From Anaerolineaceae bacterium (GTDB lineage: Bacteria; Chloroflexota; Anaerolineae; JAAYZQ01): 14,605 nucleotides of DNA. Both the position numbers and the translations under genes were made by a program. Below are positions 6,403-14,149 of the stretch, piece after piece. Where the stretch lies: the NCBI GenBank assembly GCA_012514775.1, contig JAAYZQ010000425.1:1-14605 (forward strand). Direction: 5' to 3'. The notes beneath the pieces are model-generated. The model made no database searches, was not told where the DNA came from, and saw nothing but the letters and a program-made list of their open reading frames with translations. How positions within the stretch are numbered: the first letter of the stretch is position 1; the number at the start of each line of letters is the position of its first letter.

Positions 6403-8024
6403 GAATTCTGAACGGCCGGGTATACGATCCCGCCCACGGGATCGAGAACCAGGTTCAAGACATCTGGATCAAGGACGGGCGTATCGTCGACCCCGGCGAG
6501 GTGGACCGGCAAAAGGCACGGATCATCGATGCCAGTGGCCTGGTGGTCATGGCCGGCGGCGTGGACGTCCACAGCCACATCGTCGGGTCCAAGGTGAACG
6601 CCGGGCGCAAATTCTGCCCCGAAGACCACTACGATCACGTCCGCGCGCGCAGCTCCTTCACGCGCTCAGGCGTGGGCTATACCACGCCCACGACCTTTGT
6701 CACCGGCTACCTCTACGCCGAGATGGGCTACACGACCGTCATGGAGGCCGCCACCGCCCCGCTGGTGGCCCGGCACACCCACGAGGAGCTGGAAGATACG
6801 CCCCTGCTCGACAAGGGCATATTTGTCACCATGGGCAACAACCACTTTATCATGCGGGCCATCCAGGCGGGGGAGTGGGAGCGGGCGCGGGACTACGTGG
6901 GGTGGCTTTTCGAGGCCACCCGGGGGTATGCCATCAAGGTGGTGAACCCCGGCGGCGTCGAGAACTGGAAGTGGGGCAAGAACGTGTCGGCCCTCGACGA
7001 CGACGTTATCGGCTTTAACGTCACCCCGCGCCAGATCGTCCAGACGCTGTGCCGGATCAACGACGACCTGGGCCTGCCCCACGTGCCCCACATCCACGGC
7101 CTGCGCCTGGGCCAGGCGGGCAATGCCGCCACCATGGTGGAAATGATCGAGGCCCTGGAGGGCCGCCGGGCGCACTTTTGCCACCTCCAGTTCCTGAGCT
7201 ACGACGGCGAGGGCGGGCGCATGCGCTCGGGCGCCGAGCGGGTGGCCGCGGCCGTCAACAGCCACGACAACGTCACGGTGGACGTCGGGCAGGTGGTGTT
7301 CGGTCCGGCGACGACCATGACCTCCGATGGGCCCCTGCAGCACCGGCTGCACCAACTGACGGGCCACAAGTGGCTGAACGACGACGTCGAGGGCGAGGCC
7401 GGGGGCGGCGTTGTGCCCATGGCCTACCAGGCGCGCAACCCGATCAATGCCGTCCAATGGCTGACGGGCATGGAGCTGTTCCTGCTCATCGACGATCCGT
7501 GGCGCGTGTACCTGACCACCGACCATCCCAATGGCGGCCCCTTCTTCCGCTATCCCCAGGTCATCAAGCTCCTCATGGATCGCGACTACCGGGCCGAGAT
7601 GATGGCCACGATCAACCCGCGGGCGCGCAAGGGCGCCCTGCTGGCCGACCTGGACCGCGAGTACTCGCTGTACGACATCGCCATCGTCACCCGGGCCGGC
7701 ACCGCCCGGGCCCTGGGGCTCAAGAACAAGGGGCACCTGGGCATCGGCGCCGACGCCGACGTGACGATCTATGAGCCGCTGGACGACCCGGAGGCCATGT
7801 TCTCCCGGCCCCGCTACGTCGTCAAGGGCGGAGAGGTGGTGGTGCAGGATGGCGAGCTGCTCCAGGAACGGCCCGGCCGCACCCTCTACGTCCGGCCCGA
7901 CTATGATCCCGGCATCCGCCCGGCCATCAAGAAGCACTTTGAGGAGACCTATACCATCGCTTTCGAGAACTATCCCGTGCAAGACGACTATCTGCACCAC
8001 GGCGAGGTCATACCATGCACATAA
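6396..8024 (+). CDS. fhcA: Formyl-methanofuran hydrolase subunit A (amidohydrolase)
   Basis: FhcA/FwdA is a dinuclear zinc amidohydrolase that interconverts formyl-methanofuran (or methylofuran) and formate. The 542-residue product carries the expected ligands: H59 and H61 in VDVHSHIVG, K181 in YAIKVVNPGG as the carboxylated lysine, H232/H234 in PHIHG, H263 in FCHLQF, and D376 in TTDHPNGG. An N-terminal beta-sandwich strand set (1-50) and a C-terminal one (about 450-540, GIGADADVTIYEP) complete the fold. The start is ATG 6396, overlapping fhcB by seven bases, with GAGG at 6382-6385. Its stop overlaps fhcD by ten bases. In the archaeal enzyme formate reaches this site through an internal tunnel from subunit B; in methylotrophs this subunit releases formate. 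Confidence 0.95.
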   Translation: MLGILNGRVYDPAHGIENQVQDIWIKDGRIVDPGEVDRQKARIIDASGLVVMAGGVDVHSHIVGSKVNAGRKFCPEDHYDHVRARSSFTRSGVGYTTPTTFVTGYLYAEMGYTTVMEAATAPLVARHTHEELEDTPLLDKGIFVTMGNNHFIMRAIQAGEWERARDYVGWLFEATRGYAIKVVNPGGVENWKWGKNVSALDDDVIGFNVTPRQIVQTLCRINDDLGLPHVPHIHGLRLGQAGNAATMVEMIEALEGRRAHFCHLQFLSYDGEGGRMRSGAERVAAAVNSHDNVTVDVGQVVFGPATTMTSDGPLQHRLHQLTGHKWLNDDVEGEAGGGVVPMAYQARNPINAVQWLTGMELFLLIDDPWRVYLTTDHPNGGPFFRYPQVIKLLMDRDYRAEMMATINPRARKGALLADLDREYSLYDIAIVTRAGTARALGLKNKGHLGIGADADVTIYEPLDDPEAMFSRPRYVVKGGEVVVQDGELLQERPGRTLYVRPDYDPGIRPAIKKHFEETYTIAFENYPVQDDYLHHGEVIPCT

Positions 8025-8899
8025 ACGGCGTCGAGATCGAAGACACCTTTGCCGAGGGGTTCAAGATGTGGGGGGCGCGGCTGATCATCACCGCCCTCAA
8101 CGCCGAGTGGGCCCACACAGCCGCCCAGGTGACCACCGGTTTCGCCACCTCGGTCATCGGCTGTGGCTGCGAGGCCGGAATCGAGGGCCCGCTGGCGCCC
8201 GACCAGACGCCCGACGGCAGGCCGGGGGTCAGCGTTCTCTTTTTCGTCTCGTCCAGCAAGGCCATGGAAAAGCTGTTGCTGCTGCGCGTTGGGCAGGGGG
8301 TCATGACCTGCCCGACGACTGCCTGCTACAACGGCCTGGAAAGCGACGTGCGCTGCAAGGTCGGCGGCGGGCTGCGCTACTTTGGCGACGGCTTCCAGGC
8401 CAGCAAGCTCCTGGACGGCAGGCGGCTGTGGCGCATCCCGGTCATGGAGGGCGAGTTTGTCATCGACGAGTCGTTCGGCATGGCCAAGGGCGTGGGCGGC
8501 GGCAACTTCTTGGTGCTGGGCGACAGCGTCGAGGCCACCCTGGCCGCCACCGAGGCGGCCGTCGCGGCCATGAGGCAGGTGCCGGCGGTCATCCTGCCCT
8601 TCCCCGGCGGCATCGTCCGCAGCGGAAGCAAGGTCGGGTCCAGGTACAAGTTCCTCTCGGCGTCCACCAACACCGCCTACTGCCCCACACTCCGGGCCCA
8701 GGGGGACTCGGACCTGCCCGAGGGTGTGAACTCGGTTCTGGAGGTCGTCATCGACGGCCTGAGCGAAGAGGCCGTGCGCCAGGCCATGCGCGTCGGCATC
8801 GAAGCAGCGTGCCGGCCGGGTATCGTGCGCATCACGGCCGGCAACTACGGTGGCAAGCTGGGTCAGTTCCAGATCCACCTTCGGGAGTTGTGCTCATGA
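8015..8899 (+). CDS. fhcD: Formylmethanofuran:H4MPT formyltransferase
   Basis: This enzyme moves the formyl group between H4MPT N5 and the amino group of the furan cofactor. At 294 residues it matches the usual Ftr length of about 297. Recognisable stretches are the N-terminal IEDTFAEGFKMWGARLIITA (8-27), RVGQGVMTCPTTACYNG (91-107), the FGMAKGVGGGNF turn, and the SGSKVGSRYKFLSASTN segment. The start is ATG 8015, with GAGG at 8004-8007 spaced seven bases, inside the end of fhcA. In Methylorubrum the protein is a fixed part of the Fhc complex, whereas in methanogens Ftr is a separate soluble enzyme. The position between fhcA and fhcC follows the methylotroph order and suggests a complex here too. 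Confidence 0.95.
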   Translation: MHINGVEIEDTFAEGFKMWGARLIITALNAEWAHTAAQVTTGFATSVIGCGCEAGIEGPLAPDQTPDGRPGVSVLFFVSSSKAMEKLLLLRVGQGVMTCPTTACYNGLESDVRCKVGGGLRYFGDGFQASKLLDGRRLWRIPVMEGEFVIDESFGMAKGVGGGNFLVLGDSVEATLAATEAAVAAMRQVPAVILPFPGGIVRSGSKVGSRYKFLSASTNTAYCPTLRAQGDSDLPEGVNSVLEVVIDGLSEEAVRQAMRVGIEAACRPGIVRITAGNYGGKLGQFQIHLRELCS

Positions 8900-9711
8900 G
8901 TAGAACATGTCTCAGGCTGCTCGAGCCCGTCACATTGCCTGTCGAGGCCGACGCCCTATCGCCCGACCGCCTGGCCGGCCTGGGCCAGGCCGAGGTGGCG
9001 GCCCTGCCGCTCCTCGTCGGCCGCAGGCACCGCTGCGTGGGCGATCTGTTTGCCGTGGAAGGCGACGGAGCCGACGATATCCTGCTGGAAGGCGACCTCA
9101 GCCACGTGAAGCGCATCGGCCAGGGCATGACCCGGGGCCGGATCGAGATCCACGGCAACGTGGGCATGCACCTTGGCTGCGACATGCGCGGCGGCGAGAT
9201 CCACGTCCACGGCGACGTGGGCGCCTGGGCGGCCGCCCGGATGGCCGGCGGCACCCTCTGGATCCACGGCGACGCCGGCCCGATGCTGGGCGCGCCCTAC
9301 AGCGGCGAGACCCGTGGCATGCGCGGCGGCCTCGTCGTCGTCGAGGGCAACGCCGGCTCCCGGGCCGGCGAGCGGATGCGCCGCGGGCTCATCGTCGTCG
9401 GCGGCGACACCGGCGAGCTGGCTGGCGCGCGGATGATCGCCGGCTCTATCGTCGTCCTGGGCCGCCTGGGCGGGCGCCCGGGGGCCGGCATGAAGCGCGG
9501 CACCATCGTAGCGCTCGGCGGCCTGAAGGATGGCTTGCTGCCCACTTTTGACTACGCCTGCACCTACCAGCCGGTCTTCTTGCGGCCCTACCTGCGGCGC
9601 CTGCAGGCCCTGGGCCTGCCCATCAGCCAGGAGCACATCGACGCGGTCTACCGGCGCATAACCGGCGACGCCAATACCATCGGCAAGGGAGAGATATTGG
9701 TCTATGCTTAG
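8896..9711 (+). CDS. fhcC: Formylmethanofuran dehydrogenase subunit C (beta-helix)
   Basis: A 271-residue protein of the FwdC family, related to the C-terminal beta-helix (GXGXG domain) of glutamate synthase. About seven tandem repeats of roughly 19 residues run from 65 to 209, each with the pattern M-x-G-G-x-I-x-V-x-G-D-x-G, for example MRGGEIHVHGDVG at 97-109 and MAGGTLWIHGDAG at 116-128. The subunit is structural: it packs against subunits A and D/B and helps bind the furan cofactor's long glutamate tail. The start is ATG 8896, sharing ATGA with the fhcD stop, with GGGAG at 8883-8887. It ends with an eight-base overlap into mch. Confidence 0.93.
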   Translation: MSRTCLRLLEPVTLPVEADALSPDRLAGLGQAEVAALPLLVGRRHRCVGDLFAVEGDGADDILLEGDLSHVKRIGQGMTRGRIEIHGNVGMHLGCDMRGGEIHVHGDVGAWAAARMAGGTLWIHGDAGPMLGAPYSGETRGMRGGLVVVEGNAGSRAGERMRRGLIVVGGDTGELAGARMIAGSIVVLGRLGGRPGAGMKRGTIVALGGLKDGLLPTFDYACTYQPVFLRPYLRRLQALGLPISQEHIDAVYRRITGDANTIGKGEILVYA

Positions 9712-10654
9712 CCTGAACCAGCGTGCCCTCGGGATCGTGCAGCAGATGATCCAGGACGCAAAAGCCCTGGACGTGGCCGTGTCCACCCTGGACAACGGGA
9801 CCGTGGTCGTCGATGCGGGCATCGACGTGCCCGGCTCCCTGGAAGCGGGCCTCCTCTTTGCCCGCGTCTGCCTCGGCGGGCTGGGCACCGTCGACTTTTG
9901 CCAGTTGCCCTTTGGCGACGCCTGGCTGCCCGGTGTCACCGTCTCGGTGAGCCATCCGGTGGTGGCCTGCATGGCCTCGCAATACGCCGGCTGGGCGGTC
10001 AAGGCCGGCGGCTTTTTCGCCATGGCCTCGGGGCCGGCCCGGGCGCTCTATGCCGGCGAGGCGCTGTTCGAGCACCTGGCCTATCGCGACCGGTCGAGCG
10101 TGGCCGTCCTCGCCCTCGAAGGGCGCGACCTGCCCCCCGTGGCGGCGGCTGACAAGGTGGCCCGGAAGTGCGGCGTTGCCCCCGACCAGCTCTACCTGCT
10201 CATCGCGCCCACCGCCAGCCTCGCCGGCTCGGTGCAGGTGGCCGCCCGCGTGGTCGAAACCGGCTTGCACAAGATGCACGAGGTGGGCTTTGACATAAAT
10301 ACGGTGATCTCGGGCATCGGCACCTGCCCCCTGGCCTCCCTGGCCCGCAAGGACCTGCAGGCCATCGGCCGCACCAACGACGCCGTTCTATACGGCGGCC
10401 GGGCCTGGTACACCGTGCGGACCGACGACGCCCGCATCGAGGAGGTCATCGAGCGCCTGCCCTCTTGCTCTTCCCGCGACCATGGCACCCTCTTTTACGA
10501 CCTCTTCAAGCGGTACGACGGCGACTTTTACAAGATCGATCCGCTGCTCTTCAGCCCCGCCGAGGTGTATATCAACAACGCCACCAGCGGCCGCACGTTC
10601 CAGGCGGGCGCCGTTGCCCCGGATCTGATCCGGGCGTCGCTCCTGGCTCAATGA
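9704..10654 (+). CDS. mch: Methenyl-H4MPT cyclohydrolase
   Basis: Mch converts methenyl-H4MPT to 5-formyl-H4MPT by adding water, linking MtdB to the formyltransferase. The 316-residue product has the family length. Conserved stretches include SVSHPVVACMASQYAGWAV (81-99), ARVVETGLHKMHEVGFD (181-197), which carries the Arg/Glu pair (R182, E185) I take to be the catalytic pair of the family, ISGIGTCPLASLA (202-214), and the C-terminal INNATSGRTFQAG (290-302). The start is ATG 9704 inside the fhcC tail, with GGAGAG at 9688-9693. It ends as ATGA with the next gene. In Methylobacterium mch is in a separate operon beside cofactor genes; here it joins the fhc block directly to such genes. Confidence 0.95.
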   Translation: MLSLNQRALGIVQQMIQDAKALDVAVSTLDNGTVVVDAGIDVPGSLEAGLLFARVCLGGLGTVDFCQLPFGDAWLPGVTVSVSHPVVACMASQYAGWAVKAGGFFAMASGPARALYAGEALFEHLAYRDRSSVAVLALEGRDLPPVAAADKVARKCGVAPDQLYLLIAPTASLAGSVQVAARVVETGLHKMHEVGFDINTVISGIGTCPLASLARKDLQAIGRTNDAVLYGGRAWYTVRTDDARIEEVIERLPSCSSRDHGTLFYDLFKRYDGDFYKIDPLLFSPAEVYINNATSGRTFQAGAVAPDLIRASLLAQ

Positions 10655-11523
10655 ACGTCGGCATCCTGGGCCAGCGCGGGGGCTGGCACACCACGGCGCT
10701 CCAGGAGGCTTGGACCCGGCGCGGCATCGAGGCGGCGGTGTTGCCGGTCACGCGCCTCACCGCCCGCCTGTCCCACGGGCCCGTCCTGACGGCCGGCGTC
10801 GAGGCGCTGGACCGCCTCGACGTGCTCCTGGTGCGCGCCATCCCCGGCGGCTCCCTGGAGCAGGTCATCTTTCGCATGGATGCCCTGTCGCGCCTGGAGG
10901 CGGCCGGGGTCCGCGTCGTCAACCCGGCCCGGGTCATCGAGCGGACCGTGGACAAGTACTATACCTCCTGGCTGCTGGAGCAGGCCGGCCTGCCCACTCC
11001 ACGCACCGTCGTGACCGAGCAGTTCGAGGACGCCCTCCTCGCCTTCGAGGCGCTGGGGGGCGACGTTGTCCTCAAGCCCATCTTTGGCTCCGAGGGGCGC
11101 GGCATGGTGCGCCTCACCGACGCCGACGTGGCCTACCGCGCCTTTCGGGCGCTGGAGCTGGGCCGCTACGTCTACTACCTGCAAGAGTACCTGCCCCACG
11201 GCCAGTGCGACATCCGCGTCCTGGTCATGGACGGCAGGGTGGAGGCCGCCATGGAGCGCTTTGGCAACGGCTGGAAGACCAACGTCTCGCAGGGGGCGCA
11301 AGTCCGGCCCCTGGAGGTGGACGACGGCCTGGAGGCCCTGGCTCTGCGCGCCGCCGCGGCCGTGGGCACCGAATACGCCGGCGTCGACATCCTGCCCCTG
11401 GAGGACGGCTCCTACAGCGTCATCGAGGTCAACGGCATCCCCGGCTGGCGCGGCCTGCAACGGGCCACGGGCATCAACCTGGCCGACCGCCTCGTAGATT
11501 ACGTCCTGGCAGGCATCCCATGA
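10651..11523 (+). CDS. RimK/MptN-like ATP-grasp glutamate ligase
   Basis: A 290-residue ATP-grasp ligase of the RimK type, close in look to MptN, the tetrahydromethanopterin:alpha-L-glutamate ligase of archaea, and to the RimK-like gene of methylotroph C1 clusters. Domain marks are an N-terminal fold (MNVGILGQRGGWHTTAL), NPARVIERTVDKYYTSWLL (91-109), VVLKPIFGSEGRGM (139-152) binding ATP, QEYLP 178-182, DIRVLV 187-192, NGWKTNVSQGA 206-216, and the metal-binding IEVNGIPGWRGLQ 258-270. The start is ATG 10651, giving a four-base ATGA overlap with mch; an upstream extension of the frame lies in mch and is not used. It likely adds glutamate to H4MPT or to the furan cofactor; which one is not decidable here. 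Confidence 0.82.
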   Translation: MNVGILGQRGGWHTTALQEAWTRRGIEAAVLPVTRLTARLSHGPVLTAGVEALDRLDVLLVRAIPGGSLEQVIFRMDALSRLEAAGVRVVNPARVIERTVDKYYTSWLLEQAGLPTPRTVVTEQFEDALLAFEALGGDVVLKPIFGSEGRGMVRLTDADVAYRAFRALELGRYVYYLQEYLPHGQCDIRVLVMDGRVEAAMERFGNGWKTNVSQGAQVRPLEVDDGLEALALRAAAAVGTEYAGVDILPLEDGSYSVIEVNGIPGWRGLQRATGINLADRLVDYVLAGIP

Positions 11524-12407
11524 GACCCATGGAAGCAGATCGCATCACCTGGTCGGTGCACATTGCCTGCCTGTTCGAGGTGTCCACCGACAAGCCGGGC
11601 AACGTCACCTGGGGCAAGGACTTCTGGGACACTCGCTTTGTCGACTTTATGGCCAGCGCCATCGCCGTGGGGCCGGCCTTTCGCAATGCCGCAGAAACGC
11701 CCGTGGGCGAGATCATTTACCAGGCGGTGCACGACACGACCCGGCTGGCCAACACCAACACCAACCTGGGCATGATCCTTCTTCTCGCGCCCCTGGCCCG
11801 CGCAGCCGCGCTGGGACATCCCGGGGGACTGCGCGAGGGGGTACGAGGCGTGCTGGCCGGCCTGACGGTCGAGGATGCCCGCCATGCCTTCCATGCCATA
11901 CGCCTCGCCGCACCCGGCGGCCTGGGCCAGGCGGGCCGCTACGACGTGCGCCAGCAGGACGTGGACATCACGCTTCTCCAGGCCATGGAGCTGGCCCAGG
12001 AGCGGGACACCATCGCCCTCGAGTACGTCACCGACTTTGCCATTACCTTCGAGCTTGGCTACGCGTCGCTGGCGCGCTTCTGGGACGAGGGGCACGGCTT
12101 CTCCGACTCGGTCGTCCAGGCCTATCTCACCATCCTGGCCCAGGTGCCCGATACCCTCATCGTCCGCAAGAAGGGCTGGGAAGCCGCCCGGGAGGTCTCC
12201 CGGCAGGCCGGGGAGGTCCTGGACGCGGGGGGCGCCTTTACCGAGGACGGCCGGCGGGCCCTTCGGGAGTTCGACGGCGCCATCCGCGACCCGCGGCACC
12301 GCTTCAACCCCGGCACCACGGCCGACCTCGTCGCCGCCACTCTTTTTGTGTTCCTCACGGAAGGCAAGGGCCTGGAGAGCTTTCCTGCCCTCCTGGCTCG
12401 GTGGTGA
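11520..12407 (+). CDS. CitG/MdcB-like triphosphoribosyl-dephospho-CoA synthase family protein
   Basis: A 295-residue, mostly helical protein of the CitG family (PF01874 type). CitG transfers the triphosphoribosyl group of ATP onto dephospho-CoA with release of adenine. Family marks are EVSTDKPGNVTWGKDFWDT (20-38, like the TPKPGLVD segment of CitG), NTNTNLGMILLLAPLA (78-93, like the GVNTHKGA motif), a PDTLIVRKKG segment (210-219), and NPGTTADLVAA (264-274, like NPGGSADL). No citrate or malonate lyase genes are present, so a CoA prosthetic-group role is unlikely. CitG-like genes also occur in methylotroph H4MPT clusters. The start is ATG 11520 by ATGA overlap; ATG 11529 is an alternative. The last 53 bases overlap the convergent HisA-like gene. 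Confidence 0.8.
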   Translation: MRPMEADRITWSVHIACLFEVSTDKPGNVTWGKDFWDTRFVDFMASAIAVGPAFRNAAETPVGEIIYQAVHDTTRLANTNTNLGMILLLAPLARAAALGHPGGLREGVRGVLAGLTVEDARHAFHAIRLAAPGGLGQAGRYDVRQQDVDITLLQAMELAQERDTIALEYVTDFAITFELGYASLARFWDEGHGFSDSVVQAYLTILAQVPDTLIVRKKGWEAAREVSRQAGEVLDAGGAFTEDGRRALREFDGAIRDPRHRFNPGTTADLVAATLFVFLTEGKGLESFPALLARW

Positions 12408-13131
12408 GAGCATGCAGATCTTGGCCGGTCAACCTGCCGTTATGAAGGGCCGAGGCCACCAGGACCCCGTGCGCCCCCAGGTGCGACAGCTGATGCAGAT
12501 CGTCCACGTCCCGCACGCCGCCGCCGGCGACGAGATTCAGCTCCGGGAAAGCGGCCCGCGCCGCTTCCAGAAGCGATCGGTCGGGCCCGCCTCCGGTGCC
12601 CACCCGGTCCAGGGCCAGGAGGATGACGTGGGTCCAGCCGCCGTCCCGCAGGCGCGCCAGCAGAGCCAGGGGCGGCATGGCCCGCAGCTCCGGGCAGCGC
12701 GACAGGACCCGTCCCCCCTTCATGTCGAGGCTAAAGACCAGGCCCCCGGCGGGGATGGCGGCCCGGATGGCATCGAGGCTCGCCACCGACCTGATCGTCT
12801 CGGATCCCACCACGACGCGATGGACGCCGGCCGCGAACCAGGCGGGCATGGCCTCGGCGGTCTCCAGGCCGGCATCCACCCAGGGGCGCGCCGGGACGGC
12901 CCTCGCCAGCTCCTGGATCTCTGCCATGTGATCGCCCCTGCCCTCGATGGCGTCCAGGTCGGCGATGTACAGGGCATCGCAGCCCGTCTCGGCCCACAGG
13001 GCGCGGGCCACGTCCGGGGGCGCGCATGACGGTGTCAGCACGCTCTTTATGGGCCGGTAGCGGGCGCGGTCGCCCTGGATGCCCTGCACAACCTGGCCGC
13101 CCATCAGGTCGAGTACCGGTATGATTCGCAT
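12355..13131 (-). CDS. HisA-like TIM-barrel protein on the opposite strand (COG1411-like)
   Basis: A 258-residue (beta/alpha)8 barrel related to HisA, the phosphoribosyl-formimino isomerase of histidine synthesis. It has the catalytic-position Asp in PVLDLMGGQVVQG (D8), ALYIADLDAIEG 54-64, a second acidic motif FSLDMKGG (133-140), LDRVGTGGG 174-182, and the phosphate-binding VAGGGVRD 201-208. The divergent sequence and the setting among H4MPT genes fit the uncharacterised HisA-related group rather than histidine synthesis; no his genes are near. The start is ATG at 13131 reading leftward, with GAGGG (13142-13138) six bases upstream. The start overlaps the divergent ligase gene and the Pro/Gly-rich tail overlaps the CitG-like gene by 53 bp. 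A role in cofactor biosynthesis is inferred. Confidence 0.85.
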   Translation of the reverse strand: MRIIPVLDLMGGQVVQGIQGDRARYRPIKSVLTPSCAPPDVARALWAETGCDALYIADLDAIEGRGDHMAEIQELARAVPARPWVDAGLETAEAMPAWFAAGVHRVVVGSETIRSVASLDAIRAAIPAGGLVFSLDMKGGRVLSRCPELRAMPPLALLARLRDGGWTHVILLALDRVGTGGGPDRSLLEAARAAFPELNLVAGGGVRDVDDLHQLSHLGAHGVLVASALHNGRLTGQDLHALTTEPGGQESSPGPCLP

Positions 13132-14149
13132 GGATTGCCCTCACATTCTCGTTCACGAATACGTCTGCGGCGGCGGCTGGCCCGCGCCCGACCTGCCTGC
13201 CGGCCTGGCGGCCGAGGGCCTGGCGATGCTGCGGGCCGTGTTGTCCGATCTGGAGGCCTGGGGCCGGGCCCGCGTTACCACCACCCTCGACACGCGCCTG
13301 CACGCCGACCTGGCTGCCCACCGGCTGGTCCCCCTCGAGCCCGCCCGGCACGAGGCCACGTTGAAAGCGCTGGCCCTCGAATGCGACGCCGCCCTCGTCA
13401 TTGCCCCGGAGAGTGGCGGCACCCTGGCCCGGCTCGCCCGCCAGCTCGAGTCGCTGGGCGTGCCCTTGCTGGGCGCCGGCTCCGGCGCCGTATCCGCCGC
13501 CGCCGACAAGTGGCAATGTTACCAGCTTTGCCGGGAAAACGCAATTCCCACCCCCGACACCCGCTTGGTGACCCGCCAGGACGCCGTCGAGCGGTCCCTG
13601 GGCCTCGACCTGCCCTGGGTGGTCAAGCCCCGGGACGGCGTCGCTGCCGAGGGGGTGGGCCTGGTGGACGGCCCCGCGTCCCTCTCCCGGTCGCCGGCCC
13701 TCGCCCGCAACGGCTCGGGCGAATGCCTGCTCCAGGCCTACGTCCCCGGCGTGCACGCCAGCGTCTCCTTGCTCACCAACGGCCGGGAATCGCTGGCCCT
13801 GAGCCTGAACGAGCAGAGGATCGAGGCCGGCGCCGCGTTTGCCTACCGCGGCGGCCGGATCCCGCTGCACCATCCCCTGGAGGAGCGGGCCATGGCCCTC
13901 GCGTGCCGGGCTGTGGACCTCATCCCCGGGCTGCGGGGTTACGTGGGGGTCGACCTGGTCATGACCCCCGACGAATGCTACCTCGTCGACGTCAATCCCC
14001 GCATCACGACGTCCTACGTGGGCCTCCGCCGCGTCGTCGACCTGAACCTCGCGGCAGCCATCTGGGACTGCTGCCGGGCGGGGCGCCTGCCGGACGGGGT
14101 GACGCTGACGGGGACGGTGGCGTTTGACAAGGATGGCACCCTTGGCTGA
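13121..14149 (+). CDS. mfnD: MfnD-like ATP-grasp ligase (tyramine/tyrosine-glutamate ligase family)
   Basis: A 342-residue ATP-grasp protein resembling MfnD, which joins glutamate to tyramine in methanofuran synthesis; the methylotroph cofactor, as I recall, uses tyrosine instead. Marks are the family opening ILVHEYVCGGGW (9-20), ADKWQCYQLCRENAIPTP 128-145, WVVKPRDGVAAEGVGLV 166-182 (ATP site), QAYVPG 205-210, GVDLV 276-280 and LVDVNPRITTSYVGLR 288-303 (Mg site). The start may be ATG 13121 or ATG 13130. Neither has a strong SD, and 13130 overlaps the HisA-like start in the palindrome CATG. It ends inside the following mfnF-like gene (17-bp overlap). The gene symbol is given on family likeness; substrate choice is uncertain. 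Confidence 0.75.
   Translation: MIRMDCPHILVHEYVCGGGWPAPDLPAGLAAEGLAMLRAVLSDLEAWGRARVTTTLDTRLHADLAAHRLVPLEPARHEATLKALALECDAALVIAPESGGTLARLARQLESLGVPLLGAGSGAVSAAADKWQCYQLCRENAIPTPDTRLVTRQDAVERSLGLDLPWVVKPRDGVAAEGVGLVDGPASLSRSPALARNGSGECLLQAYVPGVHASVSLLTNGRESLALSLNEQRIEAGAAFAYRGGRIPLHHPLEERAMALACRAVDLIPGLRGYVGVDLVMTPDECYLVDVNPRITTSYVGLRRVVDLNLAAAIWDCCRAGRLPDGVTLTGTVAFDKDGTLG

Noticed and set aside
11520..12407. CitG serving citrate or malonate lyase
   Set aside because: No citC/D/E/F/X or mdc genes flank it, and the overlaps tie it to mch and an MptN-like ligase.
12355..13131. True HisA of histidine biosynthesis
   Set aside because: The sequence has the barrel motifs but is diverged, no other his gene is near, and the neighbours are all C1-cofactor genes.
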